Origin: Pedobacter boryungensis
GTDB taxonomy: Bacteria > Bacteroidota > Bacteroidia > Sphingobacteriales > Sphingobacteriaceae
DNA: 64,000 nt
Assembly: GCF_013204825.1 (NCBI RefSeq)
Contig: NZ_JABMKV010000002.1
Span: forward strand, 62,001-126,000
Direction of reading: 5' to 3'
Of the stretch, positions 33,621 to 42,052 are shown in pieces. The notes below the pieces were generated by a model. The model saw only the letters and a list, made by a program, of their open reading frames with translations. It was not told where the DNA came from and did no database searches. Made by a program: the position numbers and the translations under genes. Position 1 is the stretch's first letter. The number at the start of each line of letters is the position of its first letter.

Positions 33621-34202
33621 ATGCAGCTAAAAGAAACAGATTTAGATTTAATTACAGCAGTGCTAAATGGCAATACCGCAGACTATGCGGTGTTAGTTAA
33701 ACGCCATCAGCGCTTTGTATTTACGCTAGCGCTACGTTTCGCTAAAAACAGAGAAGATGCTGAAGAAGTTGCACAAGATGTTTTTGTAAAAGCATATAGA
33801 GCGTTAGGAACGTTTAAACAAACTTCTAAATTTTCTACTTGGCTATATACAATAACGTATACTACTGCAATGACTTTTTTACGCAAAAAAAGGTTGGATA
33901 CCCAATCTATTAATGATGATGAGAACGTTTTACAAATTGCAAATAGTGGTACTGATTTTGATGCCAACATAGTAGAAAAAAAATCGAACTATGCATATTT
34001 AAACCAGGCAATCGATTTGCTTTTGCCAGACGATGCCGCAATTATTACCTTATTTTATAAGGGTGAGCAAAGTTTAGAAGAAATTGGCGAAGCCTTAAGT
34101 ATGGAGCCAAATACCGTGAAGGTAAAACTGCATAGAGCAAGGCAACGCCTAAAAGATAAATTACAGTATTTGTTAAAGGATGAAGTTAAGGAATTGATAT
34201 GA
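33621..34202 (+). CDS. ECF-type RNA polymerase sigma factor
   Basis: A 193-residue ECF sigma factor. Region 2 lies at about residues 25-95 with RFAKNREDAEEVAQDVFVKAYRAL, region 4 at about 130-185 with LPDDAAIITLFYKGEQSLEEIGEAL and the recognition helix EPNTVKVKLHRARQRLKDKL. It overlaps its anti-sigma gene by 4 bases. Its promoter (GTAACC-N16-CGTC) matches two other boxes in the window, at 18470 and, inverted, at 33369, which indicates a small regulon controlling the DUF6249-like protein and an outer-membrane beta-barrel. Confidence 0.93.
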   Translation: MQLKETDLDLITAVLNGNTADYAVLVKRHQRFVFTLALRFAKNREDAEEVAQDVFVKAYRALGTFKQTSKFSTWLYTITYTTAMTFLRKKRLDTQSINDDENVLQIANSGTDFDANIVEKKSNYAYLNQAIDLLLPDDAAIITLFYKGEQSLEEIGEALSMEPNTVKVKLHRARQRLKDKLQYLLKDEVKELI

Positions 34203-34687
34203 ACACGATAGAAGAACAACTTTGGAACTACATCGACGGTAATTGTACTGCCGAAGAAAAAATTGAAATTGAAACTAAAATAGCTGTCAATATTCAATAT
34301 CATAGCATTTATAAAGAATTACTGGCTGTGCATAACGAGCTTAACACACTTGATTTTGAAGAACCATCTATGTCTTTTACACGTAATGTAATGGAAAAGG
34401 TAAATTTAGAATTAAAGCCTGTTGCCTTAAAAACGAAAATAGACAATCGAATTATTTATAGCATTGGCGCATTCTTTTTCCTGTCTATTTTAGGCTTATT
34501 TATATATGCAGTCGTTAAAAGTAATGTTACTTTCGATTTCAAAATGCCAGCTCTAAATTTCGACATCGCAAAACACATTAATGCAACAACCATTCAAATT
34601 TTCATATTTGTTGATGTAGCCTTGGGTTTACTTTACTTAGATAGTTTTTTAAGGAAAAGAAAAGGATTAAAGCAAAAAGAAAGTTAG
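34199..34687 (+). CDS. Putative anti-sigma factor (one or two transmembrane helices)
   Basis: A 162-residue protein with a short N-terminal helical domain (MNTIEEQLWNYIDGNCTAEE, then EIETKI...), typical of Bacteroidota anti-sigma factors, one transmembrane helix at about 84-106 (IYSIGAFFFLSILGLFIYAVV) and a second hydrophobic helix at about 132-150. It overlaps the ECF sigma gene by 4 bases. No CHCC zinc motif is present. It ends in a lysine-rich tail. The role is inferred from partner and topology. Confidence 0.8.
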   Translation: MNTIEEQLWNYIDGNCTAEEKIEIETKIAVNIQYHSIYKELLAVHNELNTLDFEEPSMSFTRNVMEKVNLELKPVALKTKIDNRIIYSIGAFFFLSILGLFIYAVVKSNVTFDFKMPALNFDIAKHINATTIQIFIFVDVALGLLYLDSFLRKRKGLKQKES

Positions 34688-34697
34688 TTATACATAC

Positions 34698-34743
34698 AAA
34701 AGCCGCTGATTAACAGATTTAGTTCTGTACATCAGCGGCTTTA
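34698..34743 (+). terminator. Terminator of the sigma/anti-sigma operon; family B palindrome copy 2
   Basis: AAAGCCGCTGAT (34699-34710) pairs with ATCAGCGGCTTT (34731-34742); inside, ACAG and CTGT pair as well. It is a member of the dispersed CCGC-CAGAT family and ends transcription 11 bases after the anti-sigma stop. Confidence 0.75.
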
Positions 34744-34759
34744 TTATTTAAACAGATTA

Positions 34760-35332
34760 CTATTTCTTAAAATGTATGGGTAAAGCTACCTGAGTAAAAT
34801 CCCATGCGATAACCAAATTTGCACCATCAGCTAAATCTGTAAATGTCATAGAGAGTGCCTCAATAGGTTTTTCTAATTTAGTTACGGGAACCTCAACTCT
34901 TACCAAATCTTTGGCTTCATCGTAAGTAAGTCCCCATCTGCTAGTTTGCTTATTTACAATAATTGTCCATTTATCTTTACTCGGAATAGCAAATAAACTA
35001 TAAGTACCAGCTTTAATTTTCTTATCGCCAATAGTTACTTTTCTATCGAAGTAAATCTCTGTGCTTTCATTTGCACCTAAACGCCACACTTTATCAAACT
35101 GCTCTAAAACACCAAAAATCTCTCTGCCTTTTCTTTGTGGGCGAGAATATAATACCTTGATGATAGGCAATGATGTATCTTCTTTTTTAACTTTTGTTGC
35201 ATTAAGTGGATAATAAAGTGCATCTAGTGGACTAGCGTCCAAACCTGGAAACTTAATAACAGCGGGTGCATTTTGTGCAGTTGCTGCAAGACAAAATAAT
35301 GCCAAAACAAGGCATATGCTTAATTTCTTCAT
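34760..35332 (-). CDS. DUF2911-containing secreted protein
   Basis: A 190-residue exported protein with a signal peptide (residues 1-19, cleaved after ATAQ). It belongs to the DUF2911 family: the YSRPQRKGREIFGVLEQFDKVWRLGANEST block (within it, VWRLGANEST) and TWTIIVNKQTSRWG-like segment (KWTIIVNKQTSRWG) are conserved in the family. Function is unknown; family members are periplasmic or outer-membrane-associated proteins of Bacteroidota. A small membrane protein gene lies 31 bases upstream on the same strand, so the two may be co-transcribed. Confidence 0.85.
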   Translation of the reverse strand: MKKLSICLVLALFCLAATAQNAPAVIKFPGLDASPLDALYYPLNATKVKKEDTSLPIIKVLYSRPQRKGREIFGVLEQFDKVWRLGANESTEIYFDRKVTIGDKKIKAGTYSLFAIPSKDKWTIIVNKQTSRWGLTYDEAKDLVRVEVPVTKLEKPIEALSMTFTDLADGANLVIAWDFTQVALPIHFKK

Positions 35333-35363
35333 ATCAACAAAATTAAAAGGAACAGTTGAAGAT

Positions 35364-35543
35364 CTAGTATTCGCGACCTTTTACAATTTTATTTAAAAAT
35401 ACTCCCGCGAAGATTAGGCCCAAGATACCACCTAAAACAACCCATCCAAAATTAGTTGTTACTGATAAAATTGATGCCATACCCGCTAAAAGGCCTATTA
35501 CGTACCAAACCCACTCAAAGCTATTTTTATTTTCTGTACTCAT
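35364..35543 (-). CDS. Small membrane protein, two transmembrane helices
   Basis: About 59 residues (MSTENKNSFEW...). The longer frame from 35564 would use a TTG codon that lies inside a TAnnTTTG promoter box, so I place the start at ATG 35543. Two hydrophobic helices are visible (about residues 11-28 and 33-50), separated by TTNFG, and a basic tail (IVKGREY). Likely an inner-membrane protein. No family recognised. It lies 31 bases upstream of the DUF2911 gene and may be in an operon with it. Confidence 0.7.
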   Translation of the reverse strand: MSTENKNSFEWVWYVIGLLAGMASILSVTTNFGWVVLGGILGLIFAGVFLNKIVKGREY

Positions 35544-35561
35544 TTTTGTATAATTTTGTGC

Positions 35562-35569
35562 CAAAGGTA
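35562..35569 (-). promoter_or_regulatory. Bacteroidota -7 promoter box
   Basis: On the minus strand TACCTTTG matches TAnnTTTG and lies 18 bases before the ATG at 35543. It decides the start of the small membrane protein. Confidence 0.5.
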
Positions 35570-35597
35570 AATATTTATTTTAAAAAAGTTTAGGCAT

Positions 35598-38123
35598 TTA
35601 ACCCTCCTCTTTCAATAAATTATTAATTGTGACTAACTCATAACCAGCATTTTTTAATTGTTTAATTAATTCTGGCAATCGATTATAAAATTTATCTGTT
35701 CGTCTTGGATCTGTTCCTATATGGAGCAAAAGTATAAAGCCATTTAATCCATTAGGATTACTTTTATCATAATCTAATATAGACTTGTAAATCTCATCAC
35801 TACTACGATAGGCTTTGCCCATTTCTGGATAAGTATAATCTGCATTTGAACGGGTTCCTGAAGTGAAATTGACTAATTGCTTATCCATTTGACTAGTCCA
35901 ATTTGCAATTTGTTGGTTGTACCATTCGTAAGGAGGTAAAAAATATTTTGCATCTCCCATTTTAATCCCAAACTTTTCCATTGCACTATAGTTCGCTATC
36001 AAATCCGATTTAAACTGCAATTCTGTTACAAGTAAACTATCCCTTTTAGTCCAATCATTATATAACAAATGACCATTAGAGTGTGGTCCTAAATAATTAC
36101 CATTTGCCTTTAAAGTTTTAATTAGTGATGCAAACTTAGCCTTACTATAAAATCTTCCTGTTAAAAAAAAAGATGCCTTTACATTTTCATTCACCAATGT
36201 TTTGTTAATGCTTTCACCACCATCTGCAAATTCATCACCCGTAAAAACTAATGCGATTTTCTTTTCGGTGGTTTTACCTCTAATAATTGCGCCTTGCAAA
36301 CTTTGAAACTCTTTCGGAATTGTTTTTACGCTGCTATCATACGCAGCTAATAAATAAATTAAAGATGCAGTTCCATCCATAGTCGGTTCGTTGGTGCTGT
36401 AATCTCCATAATCATCATGGTACACCGCCAAATCACTTTGAAATTCTGCATATTCATCAGGTTCACCTAATTGAATACCAATTAAGTTTTTATAAATATT
36501 AGTGTACACAGGTCCATCAACCAAACCACCATCTATTGGGTATTTTTTTAAATGGGTAAAAGCAGAGTGTGGATCAGTGGGCGTATCTGCACCATTTGGT
36601 AAACCATACACCATGCTCGTCCCCCATGGGTTGCAACCAAAAATCCAATCGAAGTTTGCTTGCTCTAGTTCTGTAAAACTTTTATCGCCGCTTAGGTTTT
36701 TATACCACATACATTGTTGTGTAAAAGCGACTGTTAAATTGTTACTGCACCATATAAAAGGAACTCCTCTGTAAAAGGCATTCTTTTTGGCTCTATCCCA
36801 AACCTGTTCAATACCTTGTTTATAATATTGAGTTAATTGTTGGCGCATTAGCGGATTTAGCTTCGACAATTCGTAATGTCCAATATTTACAAATGGATAA
36901 TACTGATAATGGTTAGCTGTGTCCCTTGTTAACCAAGGTGTAATAGGCTCCATTTTCGCATAACTTAACGCTTCTTTCGCATTCTTTTTCCAAGATTTCG
37001 AATCAACTAAAGGAATAGAGGCATAAGCTAGTTCCATATCATCTACCCAATTATCTTCTGCATATATATAAGGAGATTTTACAGAAACGGTTTGGGTAAC
37101 TCCCTTTTTAATGTTTGCGTAAGCCAAAGCGCTCATTGCCTTTTTAGCCAATGTTTGTGCATAGTTTTCATCCGCCGATGCGAAAATCTTAGACCCTAAT
37201 GCAAAAGCACTTGTAAATTTAGCGGCAGTAGAACTTGTACCTTTGGTATTGTTCATAAACTTGCCACGTTGTTGTGGTTCGCCGTCTATATAATACAATG
37301 GGCGTTCAAAACCTTTACCATACTGACTATCTTCTTTAGGAATTCTCATTGAGAGATGATCACGATCATCTGCCAATTGGTTAAACATGATGTTCTCTTT
37401 TGGATGCATTTTTAACAGCCAATCTAAACCCCACTTTGCCTCATCTAAAACATCGGCTCTACCATTTTTACCTTCCAAACCGTTTGCTTGTTTTTCATCA
37501 CCAAAAGCTTGTGGGAAATCACGGTAAGCCATTAATAAATGATAGGTTGCATTTGCAGAAGTGGTAGAATATTGCAAATAATCACTTGCATCATGCCATC
37601 CGCCAGAGGCATCCATATAGGTGCTGTCTTTAATACCAGCTTTTGCTCCATACAACACATAGCCATCATGTGTGTGGCAACTATCTCTTAAATAAGGATT
37701 AAATCCGCTGCGTTGTTGTCGCATGTAACGCAGTGCGAAATCTGCCGTGTGGCGATACACTTCATCATTAATATTAATTTCTGGAGATTTAATTTCCGCA
37801 ATGCGAATGAAATATTTACCTGGTGTTTTAAAGTCTGAGAAATTTAATCGGGCCGTTGCGGTAAACGGGCCATAAGCACCAAAAGATTTAATATTGGTAG
37901 AAGTGTACACCACTTTTCCATTTTGATTAATAAGCTCGAACTTATCTGGAACCTGATTGGTTTTGCTTGCCCAAATGGCAACCTTGCTCGATGATGGTTG
38001 ATAACCTAATAGGTTTATTCTTATCCAACTATTACTTGAATCTGTTGCGGGTTTTGGAATAAAAGAAGTTAAGGTAAGTACTAATAAAACGGCTTTGAAT
38101 AAGGATAATTTTTTCATCTGCAT
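35598..38123 (-). CDS. Secreted glycoside hydrolase family 9 protein fused to a polysaccharide-deacetylase-like domain
   Basis: An 841-residue exported protein. Residues 1-26 are the signal segment (the frame begins MQMKKL, Met3 is an alternative start). Residues about 30-130 form the CelD N-terminal Ig-like domain (WIRINLLGYQPSSSKVAIW), about 135-600 the GH9 (alpha/alpha)6 barrel with the catalytic Asp pair in GGWHDASDYLQ (near 172-176) and the acid Glu in DYSTNEPTMDG, and about 610-840 a NodB/CE4-like deacetylase domain with FTGDEFADGG (near 625) and the zinc pair HSNGH (near 680). Canonical GH9 has DAGD; here it is DASD. The first deacetylase motif (usually TFDD) is divergent. A bifunctional attack on an amino-sugar polymer such as chitin/chitosan is an attractive but unproven reading. 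Confidence 0.85.
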   Translation of the reverse strand: MQMKKLSLFKAVLLVLTLTSFIPKPATDSSNSWIRINLLGYQPSSSKVAIWASKTNQVPDKFELINQNGKVVYTSTNIKSFGAYGPFTATARLNFSDFKTPGKYFIRIAEIKSPEININDEVYRHTADFALRYMRQQRSGFNPYLRDSCHTHDGYVLYGAKAGIKDSTYMDASGGWHDASDYLQYSTTSANATYHLLMAYRDFPQAFGDEKQANGLEGKNGRADVLDEAKWGLDWLLKMHPKENIMFNQLADDRDHLSMRIPKEDSQYGKGFERPLYYIDGEPQQRGKFMNNTKGTSSTAAKFTSAFALGSKIFASADENYAQTLAKKAMSALAYANIKKGVTQTVSVKSPYIYAEDNWVDDMELAYASIPLVDSKSWKKNAKEALSYAKMEPITPWLTRDTANHYQYYPFVNIGHYELSKLNPLMRQQLTQYYKQGIEQVWDRAKKNAFYRGVPFIWCSNNLTVAFTQQCMWYKNLSGDKSFTELEQANFDWIFGCNPWGTSMVYGLPNGADTPTDPHSAFTHLKKYPIDGGLVDGPVYTNIYKNLIGIQLGEPDEYAEFQSDLAVYHDDYGDYSTNEPTMDGTASLIYLLAAYDSSVKTIPKEFQSLQGAIIRGKTTEKKIALVFTGDEFADGGESINKTLVNENVKASFFLTGRFYSKAKFASLIKTLKANGNYLGPHSNGHLLYNDWTKRDSLLVTELQFKSDLIANYSAMEKFGIKMGDAKYFLPPYEWYNQQIANWTSQMDKQLVNFTSGTRSNADYTYPEMGKAYRSSDEIYKSILDYDKSNPNGLNGFILLLHIGTDPRRTDKFYNRLPELIKQLKNAGYELVTINNLLKEEG

Positions 38124-38163
38124 ATTTATATTTGGGTTGTCTTATACTTTGCTTAAAGCGCAT

Positions 38164-38252
38164 CCTCATGCTCAGCTTGGTTAGGCATCTTAATGCCATA
38201 ATCAGACTTTTCGCTTTACGGTTCCCGTTTTCACGGGAAAGACGAGGAAGCT
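38164..38252 (+). repeat. Composite dispersed repeat, family C copy 2
   Basis: The first half reads ATGCTCAGCTTGGTTAGGCA, the second GCTTTACGGTTCCCGTTTTC followed by ACGGGAAAGACGA, with a short AT-rich spacer between. It is the clearest copy of the family and lies in the 360-base gap (38124-38483) between the GH9-fusion gene and the next gene. That gap otherwise shows only AT-rich sequence and, at its end, a TAnnTTTG promoter box. Confidence 0.75.
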
Positions 38253-38462
38253 AAACACAGTACCAAATTACAATTTATTATTTAAGCTATTAAAAGTTAG
38301 CGTACCTTTTAAAAAAGATATCGTAGGGAATATAGGTAACCCAGCTGTATGGAGCACCACTCATTTTTCCAAAACAAGTCGAAATTATAATTTAAAACTC
38401 TATTTTTTCATTTGGATTACCAATGTTGATAATTCAGATATAACAAAGACATTAGCTCTATA

Positions 38463-38470
38463 TATATTTG
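38463..38470 (+). promoter_or_regulatory. Bacteroidota -7 promoter box
   Basis: TATATTTG matches TAnnTTTG, 13 bases before the ATG at 38484. No -33 TTTG at the expected distance. Confidence 0.45.
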
Positions 38471-38483
38471 TGACTGTAAATTA

Positions 38484-39368
38484 ATGAGTTACATGAGAGG
38501 AGTAAGATATAATAGGACAGTTGTACGTATTACAGAGACTAAACATCTACCAACAAAACCAAATTGGTTTGAAAGAAACCAGGGTTTCATTCAGTTCTTA
38601 ATGATGGTTTTAACGCTTGTTGCTTTGGGTGCTACAATATATTTTTCCCAACAATCTTTGAAGCAGAGTTCTGAGCAACTTAAACAAGGTAAGATACAGT
38701 TGAAGCAAGCTTCCGAACAATTAAATCTGGCTCAAAGCCAATTTAAAGAAAGTGTTAATCAAAGGAAAATCGATTCTGGAAAATCGGATGAAAACGAAAA
38801 AATTCAGAACAAGCGTTTTGATATACAAAACAATATTAATAAAAAGAATTTGAATGCGATTGAACTACAAGCTAAAATTGCTCAAAGCCAATTTGAAGCA
38901 CAATCCAAGACAACTGCCGAATTACTTTACCAAAATCGTCCCATCTTCATGATAGGCGATGCCAATTTTGACACCTTAGAAAATAGGGGGCATTTAATGA
39001 TACGTAATATTGGAAAGCGACCTGCTAAGATAATTAGAAGTAAACTATTTGCGTTTGATGCTAATACTTATAAAAGAGTTCGTGTAAGTTATACTCCATA
39101 TGACAATCTTGAATTAAACGAAAACTCATTAGGCAAATTTAGCATAGAAATGTATAAAGGAGAGTTTGACGATAATCGTACTTTATATTATCTTCATTTT
39201 GTATATGAAGATGTGATTAACGGTGAAAATAAACATTTTCAAAAATTTTTCACTTTGAATAAAACTGATGGCAAAACAGAATGGGCAGAACTAAGTCCTG
39301 ATGCTCAATCCTTTTTAACGAAGCAGATAATATATAGAAAATTCAATTTAGATTTAAAAACCAACTAG
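38484..39368 (+). CDS. Membrane-anchored coiled-coil protein, function unknown
   Basis: A 294-residue protein I do not recognise. A short N-terminal cytoplasmic part is followed by one transmembrane helix (about residues 34-54, FLMMVLTLVALGATIYF), then a long coiled coil (about 55-150) rich in Gln/Lys/Ser with repeats of the form SLKQSSEQLKQ and QSQFKE/QSQFEAQ. The C-terminal globular part (about 155-290) contains NRPIFMIGDANFDTLENRG and LHFVYEDVINGENKHF. The arrangement (helix, coiled coil, beta-rich domain) suggests an inner-membrane protein with an extracytoplasmic domain. Met4 is an alternative start. No partner gene is adjacent. Confidence 0.6.
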   Translation: MSYMRGVRYNRTVVRITETKHLPTKPNWFERNQGFIQFLMMVLTLVALGATIYFSQQSLKQSSEQLKQGKIQLKQASEQLNLAQSQFKESVNQRKIDSGKSDENEKIQNKRFDIQNNINKKNLNAIELQAKIAQSQFEAQSKTTAELLYQNRPIFMIGDANFDTLENRGHLMIRNIGKRPAKIIRSKLFAFDANTYKRVRVSYTPYDNLELNENSLGKFSIEMYKGEFDDNRTLYYLHFVYEDVINGENKHFQKFFTLNKTDGKTEWAELSPDAQSFLTKQIIYRKFNLDLKTN

Positions 39369-39473
39369 GAAGTTTAATGAAGTTGCAACATTGTTAAGAA
39401 GGTTGTTATTCTTTTTTAACGGACATTTCTCACCAATTGCTCGCTTCATCCACTGTCAGTTTAATTACAATTC

Positions 39474-39560
39474 TCGTCATTGCGAGGCCCAAAGCAATCT
39501 TACAACGTGAAAAAGTATATCCCTATATCTTTAAGATTGCTTCTTACCTCGCAATGACGA
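39474..39560. repeat. REP-like inverted repeat, family A copy
   Basis: Left arm TCGTCATTGCGAGGCCCAAA (from 39474) and right arm ending CCTCGCAATGACGA (39560), inverted, about 33 bases apart. It lies in the 412-base gap 39369-39780, which also holds a family C copy and, near 39716-39736, a TTGATTA/TAATCAA inverted repeat; no gene is seen there. Confidence 0.85.
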
Positions 39561-39565
39561 TTTAG

Positions 39566-39640
39566 ATGCTCAGCTTGACTGGGCGTCGTAATGGTATAAT
39601 TAGTTTTCGCTTTACGATTTCTTCTCTTAGCCGTTGTCTC
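39566..39640 (+). repeat. Composite dispersed repeat, family C copy 3 (right end degraded)
   Basis: Begins ATGCTCAGCTTGACTGGGCG and continues TCGTAATGGTATAATTAG, then TTTTCGCTTTACGATTTC; the ACGGGAA half is lost. It directly follows a family A copy. Confidence 0.6.
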
Positions 39641-39780
39641 TCCGATCATTTAAATGTTATATACTAATATAGTTTCGGCAGGTGAGACATCAGCCAATAG
39701 GAGAATTCAAAATTATTGATTACTTTTAATAATCAAAGTGTAATCCATAGGCAATTAATTACAAAATCTTTAAAAAATCC

Positions 39781-40859
39781 ATGAAGAAGTTCTCAAAATT
39801 AAATTTTTGCATAAGCTTGTTAAGTTTTGCGTTCACGGTGCTGGTTCTCCATTCTTGCAAAAAAGAAAACGTTGAATCTGGAAACGTTATTGCAGAGCAA
39901 AATCTTGGTACACATCTCCTACAAAAACTAGCGTTTCTGTTTTGAGGTCCAGCAAAGGGGAAACAATAAATCTCAAACAAGAACCCGTATGGAGCAGTGC
40001 ACAAACGTATAAATTAGAAAATGGTACAGATATAGTATCTATGCCTCTGAAAATTAGCCTCACTTCCCAAACCCCACTAACTGGTAGTATGGCGCTTTTA
40101 ATCTATAAAACCGATAAAGGCTTTAAATCCAAAATTGTATACAGCAAAGATTCGTCTTATAACACCATCCTTTCAAAATCAATTATTGAGAAGATGTATC
40201 AAAAAGCCCTCGAAAAAGAAAATTCGCTTGTACAAAACCTTTCCTCAAACGGGAGGGACAAAACTATGAGCGCCCCTATGGTGCGGGAAAAGGGAGAACA
40301 TTGCGTTGAGTGGTATCTACTCACAACATATTATGATGAAGACGGCTATTTTATAAGTGATGATGTTGAATATTTGTATACGATTTGCACATTTGTTGGC
40401 GATGGTTCAGGAGGCAACGCCGCAAATCCCAACAATTGTTCCGATCTTGCGAGCGCATTGACATACGAAAGCATTTCAGAAAATGGCTCTAGAAGTGTTA
40501 CCACCGAAGCCCCAGACCGTAAGAAAGCAATTTACCAGTGGAAATTCATACAAAACTCGCTTGGTCTGTGGAATTATGTTAGTACAGAAACTGGTTATTA
40601 TAAAAAAGTCGGTTCTGATTGGCGCTGGGACACTCTAACGCACACTAAATATACAAAGAACGGGACTTATATTGGCGTAGCATTACGGGTAGATCATATT
40701 AGTGATGTTGCAACGATTGGACTTTATAACGCTTCAATAACCATTTATTGGGAGTTTACTGGTTCATTGGTTTGTAATGGTTCTCCGATCAACACACATA
40801 CTACTTCCTCATCTGTTAGCCCTACATTTACTATAGTCCAAGACGTAGCAGAAGAATAA
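39781..40859 (+). pseudogene. Lipoprotein gene interrupted by a single-base frameshift
   Basis: A frame beginning at ATG 39781 gives a lipoprotein signal peptide with lipobox (LHSC, then KKENVESG) but stops at TGA 39943 after 54 codons. From about 39899 the neighbouring frame is open all the way to 40859 and reads as one protein (SWYTSPTKTSVSVLRSS...). Adding one A to the run at 39899-39902 (CAAAAT) restores an uninterrupted lipoprotein of about 359 residues: ...VIAEQ-K-SWYTSPT.... The 3' frame has no ATG start of its own and no signal peptide. The product lacks recognised domains; it has a Gly/Asn-rich stretch (GDGSGGNAANPNN). Either a recent loss-of-function deletion or a sequencing error; a programmed shift is unlikely, because the site is not slippery. 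Confidence 0.7.
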
Positions 40860-40860
40860 T

Positions 40861-41625
40861 ATGAAAAACAATATTTTTTTTTTATTTCTCTTGAGTATAA
40901 TACTTGCGTGTGGTTCAACAAATAAATCTTCTACTCTCAATGCTGTTGCTATAAGATGGTCCATTCCTCTAGTTAACCCGGCAGATGGATCTCTTCAAAA
41001 AATGGCAGATAGTTGTTATCTATATTATTTGGATAGTTTAGTATTAATTCGCGTGCCATATGCACATACCGAATATAGCTATGGCAAAATTAATGACACT
41101 AAAACTAACCGAGATACTACTAGTGTTATAAAAAAGGAAACAAAGTTTAAAAACTACATTTTTAAAAAAGATAACCCTTTCGGACTTCAGTTCGAAACTA
41201 TTACGAGCATCTCCTTCCAAAGATTTAACGTCGATTCATTATTAAAGGCAAAAACCTTCAAGGGGGTGCGCTTTTATAATGAGGTAAATGATACATTAGT
41301 CGAAAGCATCAAAATATCAGATGAAATTCTATTGGAAAAGTATATTCCAAAGACTAAAATTGATGAGAGTTATTCCGACTCGACCTATTTGTACTTAAAC
41401 TCTGACCTTAACGGTATTAATTATACCTTATCCAAACAGATAGACAGTTTGAAAAAAAAGAAGCTTTATCAAGTAAAATATATTTACAATGAAATTCCCA
41501 ACGGGATTAGTGGCCATGTCACTCTTCCAAAAAGGGAATTCATCTTTAGTTTTACTGAGATGAGAGTAGAGAACCAAATAGAGATTATCAATTTTTTTAA
41601 CCGCTTTAAAAAGTACTCAAAATAA
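40861..41625 (+). CDS. Lipoprotein, function unknown
   Basis: A 254-residue lipoprotein with a hydrophobic signal (MKNNIFFLFLLSIILAC) and lipobox Cys17 followed by GSTNKSS. The mature part has a few acidic and lysine-rich helices (SKQIDSLKKKKLYQVKY) and no recognised domain. It starts one base after the stop of the frameshifted lipoprotein gene, so the two form an operon and probably work together. Both lie in the accessory region where each gene pair is flanked by REP-like palindromes. Confidence 0.65.
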   Translation: MKNNIFFLFLLSIILACGSTNKSSTLNAVAIRWSIPLVNPADGSLQKMADSCYLYYLDSLVLIRVPYAHTEYSYGKINDTKTNRDTTSVIKKETKFKNYIFKKDNPFGLQFETITSISFQRFNVDSLLKAKTFKGVRFYNEVNDTLVESIKISDEILLEKYIPKTKIDESYSDSTYLYLNSDLNGINYTLSKQIDSLKKKKLYQVKYIYNEIPNGISGHVTLPKREFIFSFTEMRVENQIEIINFFNRFKKYSK

Positions 41626-41780
41626 TTTTTTAACTAAATGTTTAATAACATACAATTATAGGCAGTAGAATCTAAGATAAAAAAGCCATTCTAGTTGATT
41701 GGCTTTCACATTTAACAATTCTTTATGCTACAAAGCTTCTCACCAGTACCTTTTACAGAAATGCACACATAACAATTGTT

Positions 41781-41863
41781 GTCATTTCGAGTCACATAGC
41801 AAATCTACCTCGTGTAAAATATCACCTATTTCCTTAAGATTGCTTCGTACCTCGCAATGACGA
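41781..41863. repeat. REP-like inverted repeat, family A copy with diverged left arm
   Basis: The right arm ends ACCTCGCAATGACGA (41863); the left arm GTCATTTCGAGTCACATAGC (41781) has accumulated several changes. It lies in the 427-base gap 41626-42052, which carries no other feature I can name apart from AT-rich sequence. Confidence 0.75.
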
Positions 41864-42052
41864 CTCAATAAAAAGCCATTAATATCATAAAGTTTTGATA
41901 TAGTTCGCCAACCCTGCAATATTATTAGTGGTATGCTTATGTATTTGCATTACAACGTTTTACTTAAGTAGATTATTCTTATAATTAGTTTGATTTTAAC
42001 TTTAAATATTTTGATATTTAATATAGATAAATAACCAAGTAAAACTAGCTAT

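Noticed and set aside
39942-40859. An intact gene starting at the TTG at 39942
   Set aside because: The TTG falls within the continuation of a lipoprotein whose signal peptide is in the other frame; without it the protein has no signal, so a frameshifted gene is the better explanation.
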